Shown: positions 18,004 to 28,057, counted from the stretch's first letter. The stretch is DNA of 64,000 nt from Bombella pollinis (GCF_026385485.1 NZ_JANIDX010000006.1:124001-188000), one strand, 5' to 3'. The notes: generated by a model not told the origin, from the sequence alone. Numbers and translations are program-made.

Positions 18004-19233
18004 ATGAAGTCGGTTCTTGATGCCTTACTAAAGCGGTTCATCTATTTTGGGAGCTTAACCGTCACTTACAGTGATGGAACACAACGCTATTATCCCGGTG
18101 AAAAGCCCGGGCGTAAGTCGGCTATTCGCATCCTCTCATCAGCGGCGGAGCGCGCTCTTGCTTTAAAACCGGCCCTAGCCTTTGGGGAAGAATATATGAA
18201 TGGGACGGTTGTCCCTGATGGTTGTTCCCTAGAGGATGTGATGTGGACGCTCATGCCGAATATTGAGCGTGGCGGGCTATTGAGTGAGGATATTAGTGGT
18301 AAATTGCGGTATGTTAGCCGCGTTTTGCGCCCTCTTAATTCGCTAAAACGCTCTCGTACAAATGTGGCGCATCATTATGATTTGAATGGCAGCTTATATG
18401 AGCTGTTTTTGGATAAAGACCGGCAATATTCCTGCGCTTATTTTGAGCATGATGATATGTCGCTAGATGACGCACAAATTGCTAAGAAGCGTCATATCGC
18501 CGCAAAATTGAAGCTCGATCATGCCGGGCTGGAGGTCTTAGATATTGGCTGCGGTTGGGGTGGGATGGCCCTCACGCTTGCGCGTGATTACGGTGTGAAG
18601 GTAACGGGCATTACCCTCTCAGTTGAGCAACTGCAAGTAGCGCGGCAACGGGCGAAAGAGGAAGGGCTAGAGGGCTTGGTCTCTTTCGAGCTGCTGGATT
18701 ATCGGACGCTGAATAGGCAGTTTGATCGTATCGTCTCCGTGGGGATGTTCGAGCATGTGGGGGTACGGCAGTACGAGAGCTTCTTCAACCATATCAAGCG
18801 GTTATTACGACCAGAAGGTGTTGCGGTTATTCATTCCATCGGGCGGATGGATGGGCCGGGTATGACCAATCCGTGGATTACGAAATATATCTTCCCCGGT
18901 GGTTATTCTCCCGCTTTAAGCGAGACGCTTGCCGCGTTGGAGCAGACAGGCTTGTGGCTGACAGATTGTGAGGTCTGGCGGTTGCATTATGCGAAAACAC
19001 TCGCTCATTGGCGTGTGCGCTTCGAGACGAATAAGGACAAGGTGCGAGCCTTATATGATGAGCGTTTTGTGCGGATGTTCGAGCTTTATTTGCTCGCCAG
19101 TGAGCTTGCTTTCCGCATTCAAGGCCATATGAACTTTCAACTTCAAATCACACGGGATATTGAAGCCGTGCCTCTTACGCGGGATTATATGTTTGTAGCC
19201 GAGCAAGCCCAGCGAGCAAAGGACGAGGCTTAA
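18004..19233 (+). CDS. cfa: Cyclopropane-fatty-acyl-phospholipid synthase
   Basis: SAM-dependent enzyme that adds a methylene bridge to unsaturated phospholipid acyl chains, stabilising the membrane against acid. The 409 residues have the N-terminal lipid-binding part (GSLTVTYSDGTQRYYPGE), the NVAHHYDLNGSLYELFLD and QYSCAYFEHDD motifs and the SAM-binding loop VLDIGCGWGGMALTLA. I chose the ATG at 18004 (MKSVLDALLKRF); an ATG at 17983 would add seven residues and neither has a perfect ribosome-binding site. Confidence 0.92.
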   Translation: MKSVLDALLKRFIYFGSLTVTYSDGTQRYYPGEKPGRKSAIRILSSAAERALALKPALAFGEEYMNGTVVPDGCSLEDVMWTLMPNIERGGLLSEDISGKLRYVSRVLRPLNSLKRSRTNVAHHYDLNGSLYELFLDKDRQYSCAYFEHDDMSLDDAQIAKKRHIAAKLKLDHAGLEVLDIGCGWGGMALTLARDYGVKVTGITLSVEQLQVARQRAKEEGLEGLVSFELLDYRTLNRQFDRIVSVGMFEHVGVRQYESFFNHIKRLLRPEGVAVIHSIGRMDGPGMTNPWITKYIFPGGYSPALSETLAALEQTGLWLTDCEVWRLHYAKTLAHWRVRFETNKDKVRALYDERFVRMFELYLLASELAFRIQGHMNFQLQITRDIEAVPLTRDYMFVAEQAQRAKDEA

Positions 19234-19249
19234 GCGCGTGCCCTCCGGT

Positions 19250-20092
19250 TTAGGAGGGGCCTTGTTGCTGGCGTAAATGGCAGCGGGCGAGTGTGTCAAA
19301 CTCGGCAATGGTGAGGGTTTCGGCCCGGCGTGTTGGGTCGATGCCTGCTTCTTCTAGCAAGATGCTCCCTTTGATGGGTTTGAGAGCCGCCCGTAGCATT
19401 TTGCGCCGTTGGCCGAAGGCAGCAGCCGTTACTTGCTCCATGGCTTTAAAGAGGGCGGGTGCGGGCTGCTCAGCATGGGGGATGATGAGGGCCACAGCAG
19501 AATGAACCTTTGGCGGAGGGGAGAAGGCCCCCGGCGGCAATGTCAGCGCGATGGAACATTCTGCGCACCATTGGGCGAGTACGGCTAACCGCCCATAAGC
19601 GGCACTGCCCGGCGCGGCGCAAATGCGCTCTGCGACCTCTTTTTGGAACATCAAGACCATGCGTGACCATTGCGCGGCTTGGCGTAGCCAATTTACTAAA
19701 AGGGGTGTGGCGACATTATAGGGTAAGTTAGCGATAATTTGCCGTGGTGCGGGGGTAAGCTGGGTAGCATCTAGCCTTAGGGCATCTTGCCGGACAATAT
19801 GTAGCTGCTCAGGATAATGGGCCTGTAGCTCCTCAAGGAGAGGCCAAGCGCGGCGGTCAATCTCTACAGCATGAACACTTTGTGCGTTGGAGTCTAGCAA
19901 CGCACGGGTCAGCCCACCGGGGCCGGGGCCTACCTCTATAACATGCGTTTTGGCGAGGTTACCCCCCAAAGCCGCAATACGCATACAAAGGGTCGGGTCG
20001 AGCAAAAAATGTTGCCCTAGCGATTTAAGAGCATCCAACCCATGATGGCGGATGCTCTCGCGTAAGGAAGGGAGCGCGGTTGGTACTGCCAT
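19250..20092 (-). CDS. rsmA: 16S rRNA adenine dimethyltransferase RsmA (KsgA)
   Basis: Dimethylates two adenines near the 3' end of 16S rRNA during small-subunit maturation. It has the motif LGQHFLLD, the SAM site VIEVGPGPGGLTRALLD and the catalytic NLPYNVATPLL. The ATG at 20092 overlaps the surA stop (ATGA). It ends the LPS-export/SurA operon; pdxA, which often lies between surA and this gene, is absent here. Confidence 0.95.
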   Translation of the reverse strand: MAVPTALPSLRESIRHHGLDALKSLGQHFLLDPTLCMRIAALGGNLAKTHVIEVGPGPGGLTRALLDSNAQSVHAVEIDRRAWPLLEELQAHYPEQLHIVRQDALRLDATQLTPAPRQIIANLPYNVATPLLVNWLRQAAQWSRMVLMFQKEVAERICAAPGSAAYGRLAVLAQWCAECSIALTLPPGAFSPPPKVHSAVALIIPHAEQPAPALFKAMEQVTAAAFGQRRKMLRAALKPIKGSILLEEAGIDPTRRAETLTIAEFDTLARCHLRQQQGPS

Positions 20093-21459
20093 CAAGGAGC
20101 GAGGACAGTTTTAGCCGCCGGGCGGATTTTGATGATAGCTGTCCGGCGTAATGCGCGTTGGAGCTGCTGGGAGGCTTGCTCAACACGCTCATTCATCAAC
20201 TGGTCCGCAATTTGACCAGGAGTTTGCTGGGCAAGGTTGCGTTGCTCGCGAGAGCAGACCATGAGCAAAGCAATGCCATCTGGGGCGACAAGAGGGTGGG
20301 ATGAATGGCCCGTGGCGATTTTATCAACAACAGCCTTCATTTGGGGGGCGAGACGCTCCTCAACTTGTAAACCCGGATTGCTAGGGCGGCTATTGCCCAA
20401 TGAGGTGTTGAGAGCCTCCATCTCCTCGCATGTTTTGATGGTCTGTGATTCATGAATCGCTTTCTGCAAAGCGAGTTTTTGTTGGTCCGTGGGGTTGGAG
20501 GGGTCTAGCTGAGTGCTGAAGGGGAAGAAGGCCTGCCGCATATTGAGGATTGTGCCCATTTGCTTACCAATCGTCCGGCGGTCCAGAACAGTCACAATCT
20601 CATAGCCCCCCGGTACTTTAATAGGGTTAGAGATAGCATTCTCCGGCATTTTTTGAACGATAGGGAGGACTTCTGGCTCGATATTATCTTCCTGCATCCA
20701 ACCGCGAGAGCCGCCTTGTAGGGCGGATTGGTCTTGGGAGAACTGCGCCGCTACAATCGCAAACGGAGCCCCATTACGCAGTTGATTGATGATAGTTTGG
20801 GTAAAGGCCAGCTCTGTAGCGTCATGGCGAGGGTCATTCACAGGGACGAAGATCTCGCTGATGAGATATTGCGGACGTCCAGCCTCGCGTTGCAGAGCTT
20901 CTTCACGCTGGGTGATTTGCAGTGGTGTAACGCGGCTGCGTGTCCCGAGCTCCTCACGCAGTACTTGCATCCAGCCAATTTGGACGCGGATTTGGTCGAT
21001 TAAGGTTGTAAGAGATACGCCATCAGCTTTAAGCCGGTTGCGAAGGGCGTTTTCTGGCATGCCATTGCGCGTCTCGATGGTGCGGATGGCTTCGGCAATT
21101 TGCTCTGGTTCGACATTGATATGTCGGCGGAGGATTTCCTGCATTTTCAGCCGCTCGTTAATGAGCTGCTGGATGAGCTGCCCACGTAGACGCTCCATAA
21201 CTTCTGCATTAGGGGTCAGACCGGTGGAGATGACAAAAAGCCGAGCGCGGTCTTCAACATCGCGTTGGGTGAGGATTTGCCCATTCACGATGATAATAAT
21301 CTGGTCTTCCGTAGCGGGGGTATTTGCTGCTTTTCCATGTTCATGAGGGGTGGCGGCTGGGATATGCGATTTCGCCATTGCCTGCCCTCCGACCATAAGG
21401 GCGGTGCATGTTGTTAGGGAAAATAGTGCAATGCGCGAGAGACGAGAGTAAAAAGCCAT
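20092..21459 (-). CDS. surA: SurA-like periplasmic peptidyl-prolyl isomerase
   Basis: Periplasmic chaperone for outer-membrane beta-barrels, encoded directly after LptD, a major client. From the ATG at 21459 there is a signal peptide (MAFYSRLSRIALFSLTTCTALMVGGQAMA), a SurA N-terminal helical domain (IIIIVNGQILTQRDVEDRARLF), one parvulin domain (about 190-300: ISEIFVPVNDPRHD; FSQDQSALQGGSRGWMQ; VPGGYEIVTVLDRR) and a C-terminal segment. Two-domain SurA is usual in E. coli; alphaproteobacterial forms often have one. The frame extends upstream to 21513 but would overlap lptD and bury the signal peptide. Confidence 0.88.
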   Translation of the reverse strand: MAFYSRLSRIALFSLTTCTALMVGGQAMAKSHIPAATPHEHGKAANTPATEDQIIIIVNGQILTQRDVEDRARLFVISTGLTPNAEVMERLRGQLIQQLINERLKMQEILRRHINVEPEQIAEAIRTIETRNGMPENALRNRLKADGVSLTTLIDQIRVQIGWMQVLREELGTRSRVTPLQITQREEALQREAGRPQYLISEIFVPVNDPRHDATELAFTQTIINQLRNGAPFAIVAAQFSQDQSALQGGSRGWMQEDNIEPEVLPIVQKMPENAISNPIKVPGGYEIVTVLDRRTIGKQMGTILNMRQAFFPFSTQLDPSNPTDQQKLALQKAIHESQTIKTCEEMEALNTSLGNSRPSNPGLQVEERLAPQMKAVVDKIATGHSSHPLVAPDGIALLMVCSREQRNLAQQTPGQIADQLMNERVEQASQQLQRALRRTAIIKIRPAAKTVLAP

Positions 21460-21466
21460 AACCAGA

Positions 21467-23920
21467 TTAGTTTCCGAAGGTACCAAGAGAATTGAACGTG
21501 ACGCTGAAGCCAACCGTTACGTTAGGCCGCCGACCGCCGATATAGGTGTTCTGACGTGAGGCGTAAACATTGAGGGTGAAACATTCATTAGAATACCCAA
21601 CTGTGCCCCCATTTGCCACAAATTGCTTACGGGCAATGCTACGGCGCGTGTAATAAGCGAAGGAATATTCTTTCCACCGCCCAGTCACTCCGCCGGTAAG
21701 CTCGCTGACTTTACCAAGGAAGGGGTTGTTGACGCGAGACTGGTCCATGCGGTTTGTATGAGGGGTATAGTAATAGTAATAAGGGGTTCTAGGCTCATAC
21801 ACATAGCCTGCCATGACACGGAAGATGGGTATCCCCGCCGAGACGAGCCCCTCACCATAGTCAAAATGTTTACTATAAGGGTTAAAGCGTCCGCGCGCCG
21901 TGACATCAACAAAGCGAGAGGGCGTCATCTGAATGCGGCCGACAGGGTCGGAGAATGTATGATTAACGCCGGAATAGCGCATATAAGCCGGCCCCCCACG
22001 GTTGGGATGCTGGATGAAGCTTTCCCCAATGAGAACATCTACCGAGCGGCCATTCCAGCTCCAATTTTGATGCAGGCCTACATTGGCGCGTAAGCCACCA
22101 TCAAGCCTGTCCGTCCCCATATAACGATTGAGGGAGAAAAGTGTCGCATCAGTAAACTCGTAAGCGAAGCTATCCTCATTAGGGAGTTGTCGATGCAGAG
22201 CACTGCCTGTGTTGGGGGCAGCAATCAGCTGAATGATGGGCTCAAAAATCTGCGTGGCATGGCCTTTGGCAAAGCTGCGGAGGAAAGGCCAGTTCATCTT
22301 TAATGCAAGGGTTGGTTGGACTTGCCCACTTACATGCGATCCAGATTCCTCATAGAGAGGTTGCTCATGCATACGTGTGGCATGATACACCATAGAATCA
22401 ACACGGGCGGTTAAAACCCATTGTTGGCCCCAATTATTGGTCCAAGGGCGATCCCATTGGAAGGCAAGTTCCCCGCGTTGGTCATTCGCACCGCGATCGC
22501 GCAGAATGACAAAATCGGTCGTATGGACTGTGAGACGCCCGCCTAAAGCATCTGGCTCACCTTGGAAGTCATATGTAAAACGAGGGAGGGAGTAGGGGAG
22601 GTCCTTATTGTTAATAATACCTTGGTTAAGACCCTGATAAATCTGGGTATCTAAGCGTAGGTAGGAGCCAACACCAAAGCCCTCTAAATAGGCATTGGTA
22701 TTGAGCGCATCACTACCATATCCCGGCACACTATAGTCACGCATATAGTTTGCTGCTGTTGTACGGTTAGCATTAAACCCAACGCGCCAATGAGGTGAGA
22801 GGTTAAATTCGCCTCGGCCTGCAATATAGGCTTGGGCACCATGCTCCTTCCCACCATAGCTGGGCTCACCAAAGGCATTATAGAAAGGTTGGTTACGTAG
22901 TGAGTCGTAAGCGACAGCACCGGTGAGGTTTAAATAACCGTTATTGAAGCGATTGCGGTAATTAACTGTTAATTGAGGTCCGGATTTTGTCCCTACGAGG
23001 GGCGTAAAAGTAGCGTCTTGATGGCCATCAATTACCCAAAAATAAGGGATGCTAAAGACCGTACCAAGATAATGGTCATGGGGTTTCGCATAGAAATTAA
23101 GAAACCCACTATGACGTTTTGAGCTGGGGTCAGTAATCGGCAAGTAGGGGAAATAGGCGACAGGCACCCCTAAGATACGTAACCACGCATGATTAAACTC
23201 AAGATTTTGATTATCTTTATCTTGTGTCGCATTACGCGCCGTTATGGACCAAAAAGGTGCTCGCTCGGGATGCTGTGCGCAAACAGGGCAGGCTGTATAA
23301 ACAGCGTTGGAGAAATCTGTCACGCGGCCATTGTTACGCCGCGTCCCGCTGCTGGATATTTTGACATTATTTTTCATACGGGCATAAGAGGCCGTGCTAA
23401 CATCATCCTTCATTCCGTGGGAGAACTCGGCCCGCTCTGTATAAGCAATTGTGCCATCTGGTTGGGTGAGCGCGACATGATGAAGTGCTGTGATTGTACC
23501 AGCAGCGCGGTCGTAAATAACCTTATCAGCCCGCATAGCTTGGCCACCCTGCCAAATACGGACATTGCCTTCTAAGACAAGAAGGCCTGTTTTATCATAG
23601 CTCTCATGGTTGGCGAGGTAAGTAACAGGCTCAGAGTCTGACACGCCGCCATTGGAGGATAGGTTGGGCGGTGTACCTGCGGGGAGAGGGCGAGCATTAG
23701 CAGGTGGTTTTGGCGCGTTAGAGGGAGTCTTTTGTGTATCTTGTGGGGGCTGCTGCGCGGGGATGGTTGTAGGAGCGGCTGTGGCGGGAACAATTTGCAA
23801 AAAGGCCCCTAGCGCACTCCCGGCGAGGGCTTGGCTTAGCAGCGACCAGGGCTTTCCAACACGGTGTGGCTTAGCCTGTAATGGCCCAGCGCGTAACGGA
23901 AAGTCAGCAGACAGTGGCAT
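21467..23920 (-). CDS. lptD: LPS-assembly outer-membrane protein LptD
   Basis: Outer-membrane barrel that, with LptE, inserts lipopolysaccharide into the outer leaflet. From the ATG at 23920 (TAATG overlap with lptG) the 817-residue product has a cleavable signal (WSLLSQALAGSALGAFLQIVPATAA), a Pro/Gln-rich linker, an OstA/LptA-like jellyroll (about 95-210: VRIWQGGQAMRADKVIYDRAAGTITA) and a large C-terminal beta-barrel ending in aromatic-rich strands (FSVTFNSLGTFGN). A CPVC pair (YTACPVCAQHPERAPFW) sits where alphaproteobacterial LptD carries its cysteines. Confidence 0.95.
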   Translation of the reverse strand: MPLSADFPLRAGPLQAKPHRVGKPWSLLSQALAGSALGAFLQIVPATAAPTTIPAQQPPQDTQKTPSNAPKPPANARPLPAGTPPNLSSNGGVSDSEPVTYLANHESYDKTGLLVLEGNVRIWQGGQAMRADKVIYDRAAGTITALHHVALTQPDGTIAYTERAEFSHGMKDDVSTASYARMKNNVKISSSGTRRNNGRVTDFSNAVYTACPVCAQHPERAPFWSITARNATQDKDNQNLEFNHAWLRILGVPVAYFPYLPITDPSSKRHSGFLNFYAKPHDHYLGTVFSIPYFWVIDGHQDATFTPLVGTKSGPQLTVNYRNRFNNGYLNLTGAVAYDSLRNQPFYNAFGEPSYGGKEHGAQAYIAGRGEFNLSPHWRVGFNANRTTAANYMRDYSVPGYGSDALNTNAYLEGFGVGSYLRLDTQIYQGLNQGIINNKDLPYSLPRFTYDFQGEPDALGGRLTVHTTDFVILRDRGANDQRGELAFQWDRPWTNNWGQQWVLTARVDSMVYHATRMHEQPLYEESGSHVSGQVQPTLALKMNWPFLRSFAKGHATQIFEPIIQLIAAPNTGSALHRQLPNEDSFAYEFTDATLFSLNRYMGTDRLDGGLRANVGLHQNWSWNGRSVDVLIGESFIQHPNRGGPAYMRYSGVNHTFSDPVGRIQMTPSRFVDVTARGRFNPYSKHFDYGEGLVSAGIPIFRVMAGYVYEPRTPYYYYYTPHTNRMDQSRVNNPFLGKVSELTGGVTGRWKEYSFAYYTRRSIARKQFVANGGTVGYSNECFTLNVYASRQNTYIGGRRPNVTVGFSVTFNSLGTFGN

Positions 23921-25041
23921 TAGCCATCCTCCAAATGCAACAACAAGGCCGCCGCGAGACATAACCCGATACCTGCTGGTGCCCAAGCAGCAGGCAACGG
24001 GGGTAAAGCACCAGATTTTCCCAGTTGCTCAGCGATTTTAGAGACCGCGAACAAAGTAAAGCCTGCTGTTACACCAATGCCGAGCATCCGCGCAATGCCA
24101 CCACGCCCTGCCGGACGAATGGAAAAACCGGCCGCAACGAGCACCATAGTAACCGCAAGCATGGGAAGGGCTAAAAGCCCTTGAAAGTGGAGTTGATAGG
24201 GTATCGTAGAAAAACCGGAATGATGCAACAATTTAATGATATGAGGCAGGGCCCAAAGTGAGAGTGTATCGGCAGGGATAGCCCGCCGATTGAGGATTTT
24301 TGGTGTAAAATCAGACGGTAAAGTAAGGTCATGTGGTGTATGAGGCATGCGCGTATTAGAGAGGGTAAGCGCGTTATGGATGTTCCAATACCCATGGGAG
24401 AGAGTGCCTTCTGGGGCTTCAATCCGTTCTAAAAGATTCATAGCGCGGTCTAGTCGGAAGATGGTCAACTGTTGCGCTATCAACACAGTATTTTGTTGGT
24501 GGAGTGTCCCGATATGGAAGATAATATCCCCCCCAAGGCCGGGAATATTATCGCTACTGCGAAGCCATAAATCGGTAAAGAGCGTGCGTGGCTGGGGGGT
24601 AGGGCCTTGTAGCCACTGGGCCTCTAATGCGACAGCATGGCGGTAGCTTGCGGAGGATAGGGGCGACAAAGCAGCACTCATAAAGGCCCCTAAAAGGGCT
24701 GCACACAAGCTCGGGCTGAGGAGAAGTTGCCATACGGAGAGGCCAGCGGCACGGGTTACCACAAGCTCGGAGGAGCGCGCCAGGCGAGAGAAGCAGATCA
24801 TCCCGCCCAATAAAACGGCAAAGGGAAGGATGTAGAGGCTGTAATAAGGGATGTGAAGTGCGGCGATGTGTAGAACAGGTTGTATGCCCGCCTCTGGGTG
24901 GGCCGCGGCGCGGCGGAGGAGGTCGATAAAATCAAAGAGGGAAATGAGTCCGGTGAGGGCGCATAGGGTCAGTATTGTGGTGAGGGTAAATGCCCGCCCT
25001 ACATAACGGGCTAATGTGGTGGAAAAGCCAGTATGAACCAT
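23920..25041 (-). CDS. lptG: LPS export ABC transporter permease LptG
   Basis: Inner-membrane permease that with LptF and LptB extracts LPS and feeds it to LptC. The 373 residues show three N-terminal membrane helices (YVGRAFTLTTILTLCALTGLISLFDFIDLLRRAA), a periplasmic jellyroll domain and three C-terminal helices (LEDG at the end). The gene lies between lptF and lptD. Confidence 0.92.
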   Translation of the reverse strand: MVHTGFSTTLARYVGRAFTLTTILTLCALTGLISLFDFIDLLRRAAAHPEAGIQPVLHIAALHIPYYSLYILPFAVLLGGMICFSRLARSSELVVTRAAGLSVWQLLLSPSLCAALLGAFMSAALSPLSSASYRHAVALEAQWLQGPTPQPRTLFTDLWLRSSDNIPGLGGDIIFHIGTLHQQNTVLIAQQLTIFRLDRAMNLLERIEAPEGTLSHGYWNIHNALTLSNTRMPHTPHDLTLPSDFTPKILNRRAIPADTLSLWALPHIIKLLHHSGFSTIPYQLHFQGLLALPMLAVTMVLVAAGFSIRPAGRGGIARMLGIGVTAGFTLFAVSKIAEQLGKSGALPPLPAAWAPAGIGLCLAAALLLHLEDG

Positions 25042-25049
25042 AAAATGCC

Positions 25050-26204
25050 CTACCTAGCCATGGAGGTGGATGGGGTTTTATGGCGCATACTCGCCCATAA
25101 GAGGCTTCCCCCGCCCATGAGGCTAGGGAGTAGAACCTCAGCCCATAAAAGAGGCACAAAAGCAGGATTTCCCTCTGCAAGATGTTTTAGGATGAGGGAG
25201 AGAATCATCAATAACATCACAATGAGGACAGCGAGCGTGGGACGAAGGAATGTCGCATGACGGCTGAAGCGGCTTTGTAAGACGCAGAGGAGGGCTATCA
25301 TAGCATAAGAGAGGCAAGCGAGCGGGTTTGTCAGGCGCGTCCAACCCTCAATGAGCAATTTATTACGGCTATGGCGGGAGAGATTACCTTGTGGGAAAAA
25401 GAGAGCCGAGAGGGGAAGCTCTGCGACATCAGGGGCAAAGGTTTGATGATGAGCAGACCCAATATCGACTGTTTCGAGCTGGAAATAAAGTGTGCTGATC
25501 TGGCCTGTATGGCGGTTTAGCGTATGGCGAGACCCATTATGAAGGACTAAGCGTAAAAGGTCGCCTTGTGGTGTGGTCAGGCCATCTTCAGCGAGAATAG
25601 TGACGGGATAAGCGGGGTTACGGTCATCCTCAATCATAATGCCGTCAAAGCTATCATCGCTGCGGCGTTCATGGATATATACGGTCATCCCCTTACTTAC
25701 GGGGGTAAAGACGCCTTCCTCCAGCAAGAAAGCTGCTGCGCGATTGCGGATTTCTAGCTCATAGCGGTGGAAGTGATGATAAGCGATCGGTGCGGCCCAA
25801 AGGCTAAGCCCGTACCCGGTGAGGCAGGCCAGCCCCGCCCCAATTAGTCCCGGCCGGGCGAGGCGGAGGGGGGAGAGGCCCATAGCCTGCAAGACGGTGA
25901 GTTCCCGGTCTCCTGCGAGCCGATGGTAGAACCATAAGGTGATAAGAAATGTCGTGACGGGGAGAATGACACTGATGAAGGAAGGCACCATTAGGAGGGT
26001 GAGATGCAAAAAGGCGAGTAGGGAAAGCCCATGTTGCACCACCATACCGATAAAATGGAGCGATTGTGTTAGCCAGATTAAAGCTGTGGCCCCGCCCGTG
26101 AGGGCAATAAGCCCCATGAGGAGATGATGGAGGATGTAGCGGTCCAATAACGCTAAGGATGTAACATGGCGAAATAGGGGGGGTGGAGTGTGCTGTAGGG
26201 CCAT
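25050..26204 (-). CDS. lptF: LPS export ABC transporter permease LptF
   Basis: Partner permease of LptG. The 384 residues have the LptF/G topology: N-terminal helices (LLDRYILHHLLMGLIALTGGATALIWLTQSL), the coupling segment ELTVLQAMGLSPLRLARPGL, a periplasmic domain (about 140-270) and three C-terminal helices. It starts 3 nt after sua5 would end, in the same transcript. Confidence 0.92.
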   Translation of the reverse strand: MALQHTPPPLFRHVTSLALLDRYILHHLLMGLIALTGGATALIWLTQSLHFIGMVVQHGLSLLAFLHLTLLMVPSFISVILPVTTFLITLWFYHRLAGDRELTVLQAMGLSPLRLARPGLIGAGLACLTGYGLSLWAAPIAYHHFHRYELEIRNRAAAFLLEEGVFTPVSKGMTVYIHERRSDDSFDGIMIEDDRNPAYPVTILAEDGLTTPQGDLLRLVLHNGSRHTLNRHTGQISTLYFQLETVDIGSAHHQTFAPDVAELPLSALFFPQGNLSRHSRNKLLIEGWTRLTNPLACLSYAMIALLCVLQSRFSRHATFLRPTLAVLIVMLLMILSLILKHLAEGNPAFVPLLWAEVLLPSLMGGGSLLWASMRHKTPSTSMAR

Positions 26205-26207
26205 GTT

Positions 26208-27230
26208 TTAGGCAGGGCGCGGGGCCGCAGCACGTTTAAGCCTATCCTGCAAAGCACGGCCTAACCCATCATGCGGCAGGGGAGCTACAGCGATGGCCGT
26301 GAGGTTATGGCGTGCAGCAGAACGATCTATCTGCCGTAAGGCTGCAAAGAGACGGTGAGCGGCTTCTTCCACATTACCTTCTAGGCTGAGATTGACGTTA
26401 AGAGCTGGGGCGGCTCCCTCGGCTATATAGTCGCCAAAGGTAAGAAAGGCCTCACCCGGGGAGAGATGCGTTGCATTTAGGCGGACTGGTAAAGAGGGGG
26501 CATAATGGGACGCTGCTTGCCCCGGCGCGTTGGGCTGGCTGTGTGCGCTCATATGGTCCGCTACGTTAATTGGGCCACAAAGGCCCTCTAAAGCTTCTAA
26601 GGTGATGCCACCGGGGCGGCGGAGGATGGGTTGTGTGCCGGTAAGGTCTAGCACGGTGCTTTCTATCCCCACAGCGCAAGGGCCAGTATCCAAAACAGCA
26701 TCAATCCGGCCATCCAGCTCTTCCAAAACATGCGATGCTTGGGAAGGGCTCACTCTACCAGAGCGATTGGCAGAGGGTGCAGCGATAGGCTGCCCAACAT
26801 GTTGGAGTAGCTCCTCCACCGCACGGCCTTTAGGAACACGAATGGCCAGAGTCTTTAAGCCCGCTGTGGCAGCAGGGCAGATGCGGCTTTCTGCATGGCG
26901 GGGGAGGATGAGGGTTAGCGGGCCGGGCCAGAAGGCTTTGGCGAGTGAGCGAGCCATTTCATAAAGAGGGGCTGTCTCATCAATCTCTGCAAATGCGGCA
27001 TCAGCAGTGGCAAAATGGCAGATAAGCGGGTTAGAGCTTGGCCTGCCCTTGGCTTGGAAGATGCGCTCTACCGTATGAGGGGAGGTCGCAAGCCCACCCA
27101 GCCCATAGACGGTCTCCGTCCCGAAGGCGACAAGCCCCCCTTGTTGTAACAAGCGGGCAGCACGGCGGATGCCGTCATAATCATGGTCGAGCCGTTCTGT
27201 CGTGTGGGAGGGGGCGTGAGGCATAGGCAT
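26208..27230 (-). CDS. L-threonylcarbamoyladenylate synthase (Sua5/YwlC type)
   Basis: Makes threonylcarbamoyl-AMP from threonine, bicarbonate and ATP for the t6A37 modification of tRNAs decoding ANN codons. The YrdC domain (about 15-200) shows GGLVAFGTETVYGLGGLA, FQAKGRPSSNPLICH and the PSANRSGRVSPSQASHV block; a C-terminal Sua5 domain follows (about 240-330), so this is the long form. The frame opens at 27311, but starting at 27230 avoids overlap with the upstream phosphatase. Confidence 0.93.
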   Translation of the reverse strand: MPMPHAPSHTTERLDHDYDGIRRAARLLQQGGLVAFGTETVYGLGGLATSPHTVERIFQAKGRPSSNPLICHFATADAAFAEIDETAPLYEMARSLAKAFWPGPLTLILPRHAESRICPAATAGLKTLAIRVPKGRAVEELLQHVGQPIAAPSANRSGRVSPSQASHVLEELDGRIDAVLDTGPCAVGIESTVLDLTGTQPILRRPGGITLEALEGLCGPINVADHMSAHSQPNAPGQAASHYAPSLPVRLNATHLSPGEAFLTFGDYIAEGAAPALNVNLSLEGNVEEAAHRLFAALRQIDRSAARHNLTAIAVAPLPHDGLGRALQDRLKRAAAPRPA

Positions 27231-27265
27231 AATATGTGGTACCAAGATGTAAGAAAGGGCGGGGA

Positions 27266-28057
27266 TTAATGTGGGGTATAGCCTGTACAGAAGAAGGGTG
27301 GGTTCAACCATCCTTTCTTCCCATAACGGAGGGGTTGGCCTGTTTCATCCAATAAATGACCGCCCGCAGCTTCTAAAATCGCGTGCGGGGCAGCGGTGTC
27401 CCATTCCATCGTAGGGCCAAACCGGGGATAGAAATCCGCTTTCCCCTCGGCAATATGGATGATTTTTGCCGCAGAGCCTAACCGTGTGATGCAATGAATG
27501 TGACGGCCATCTGACCATTTACGCAATAGGTCTTCTGATGTATGGTGGGAGGAGGCCATAACGCGTAAGCCTTCTTTCCCCACTGGGGCCGTTTTAATGG
27601 GGTGGCGTTGCTCCCCAATAAGTTGAAAAGCCCCTAAGCCTCTGCCCCCACCGTAAATCCCATATTGAGCAGGCAGGGCAACCGCCCCAAGAACGGGCTG
27701 ATGGTCGCGAATCAACCCGATATTGATGGTAAAATTATGGCCCCCAGCGGCAAATCCGCGCGTGCCATCTAGCGGGTCTATCAACCAATAGCTGTTGCCC
27801 GGCTGGATATGCGTGCCTGCGGCATGTTCTTCTTCAGCAATAGCGGGGATGGTGGGGCAGGCATCCCGCAACCGTTTGAGAATATGCGCCTCGGAGGCTT
27901 TATCAGCCTCTGTTACAGGGGAGGAATCCTCTTTTATATCGGTCTGAAACCCACGCGCGCGGACATCACGCACAATCGCGGCGGCTTCATCAATGACCTC
28001 TAGGGCGAGGTTTAAGAGGTCATAATCTTGCGGGACAGGGGCGGAGGAAGCGTTCAT
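27266..28057 (-). CDS. cysQ: Inositol monophosphatase-family phosphatase, probable 3'(2'),5'-bisphosphate nucleotidase CysQ
   Basis: Metal-dependent phosphatase of the IMPase superfamily. It has the metal-site motifs EEEHAAG, WLIDPLDGTRGF and WDTAAPHAILEAAGGHL. The CysQ subgroup (removal of PAP from sulfate assimilation) is favoured by TRGF after the DPLDG motif and by length (263 residues), but substrate choice within the family is not certain from sequence. It appears to be the first gene of the minus-strand lpt operon and is divergent from pepA. Confidence 0.82.
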   Translation of the reverse strand: MNASSAPVPQDYDLLNLALEVIDEAAAIVRDVRARGFQTDIKEDSSPVTEADKASEAHILKRLRDACPTIPAIAEEEHAAGTHIQPGNSYWLIDPLDGTRGFAAGGHNFTINIGLIRDHQPVLGAVALPAQYGIYGGGRGLGAFQLIGEQRHPIKTAPVGKEGLRVMASSHHTSEDLLRKWSDGRHIHCITRLGSAAKIIHIAEGKADFYPRFGPTMEWDTAAPHAILEAAGGHLLDETGQPLRYGKKGWLNPPFFCTGYTPH

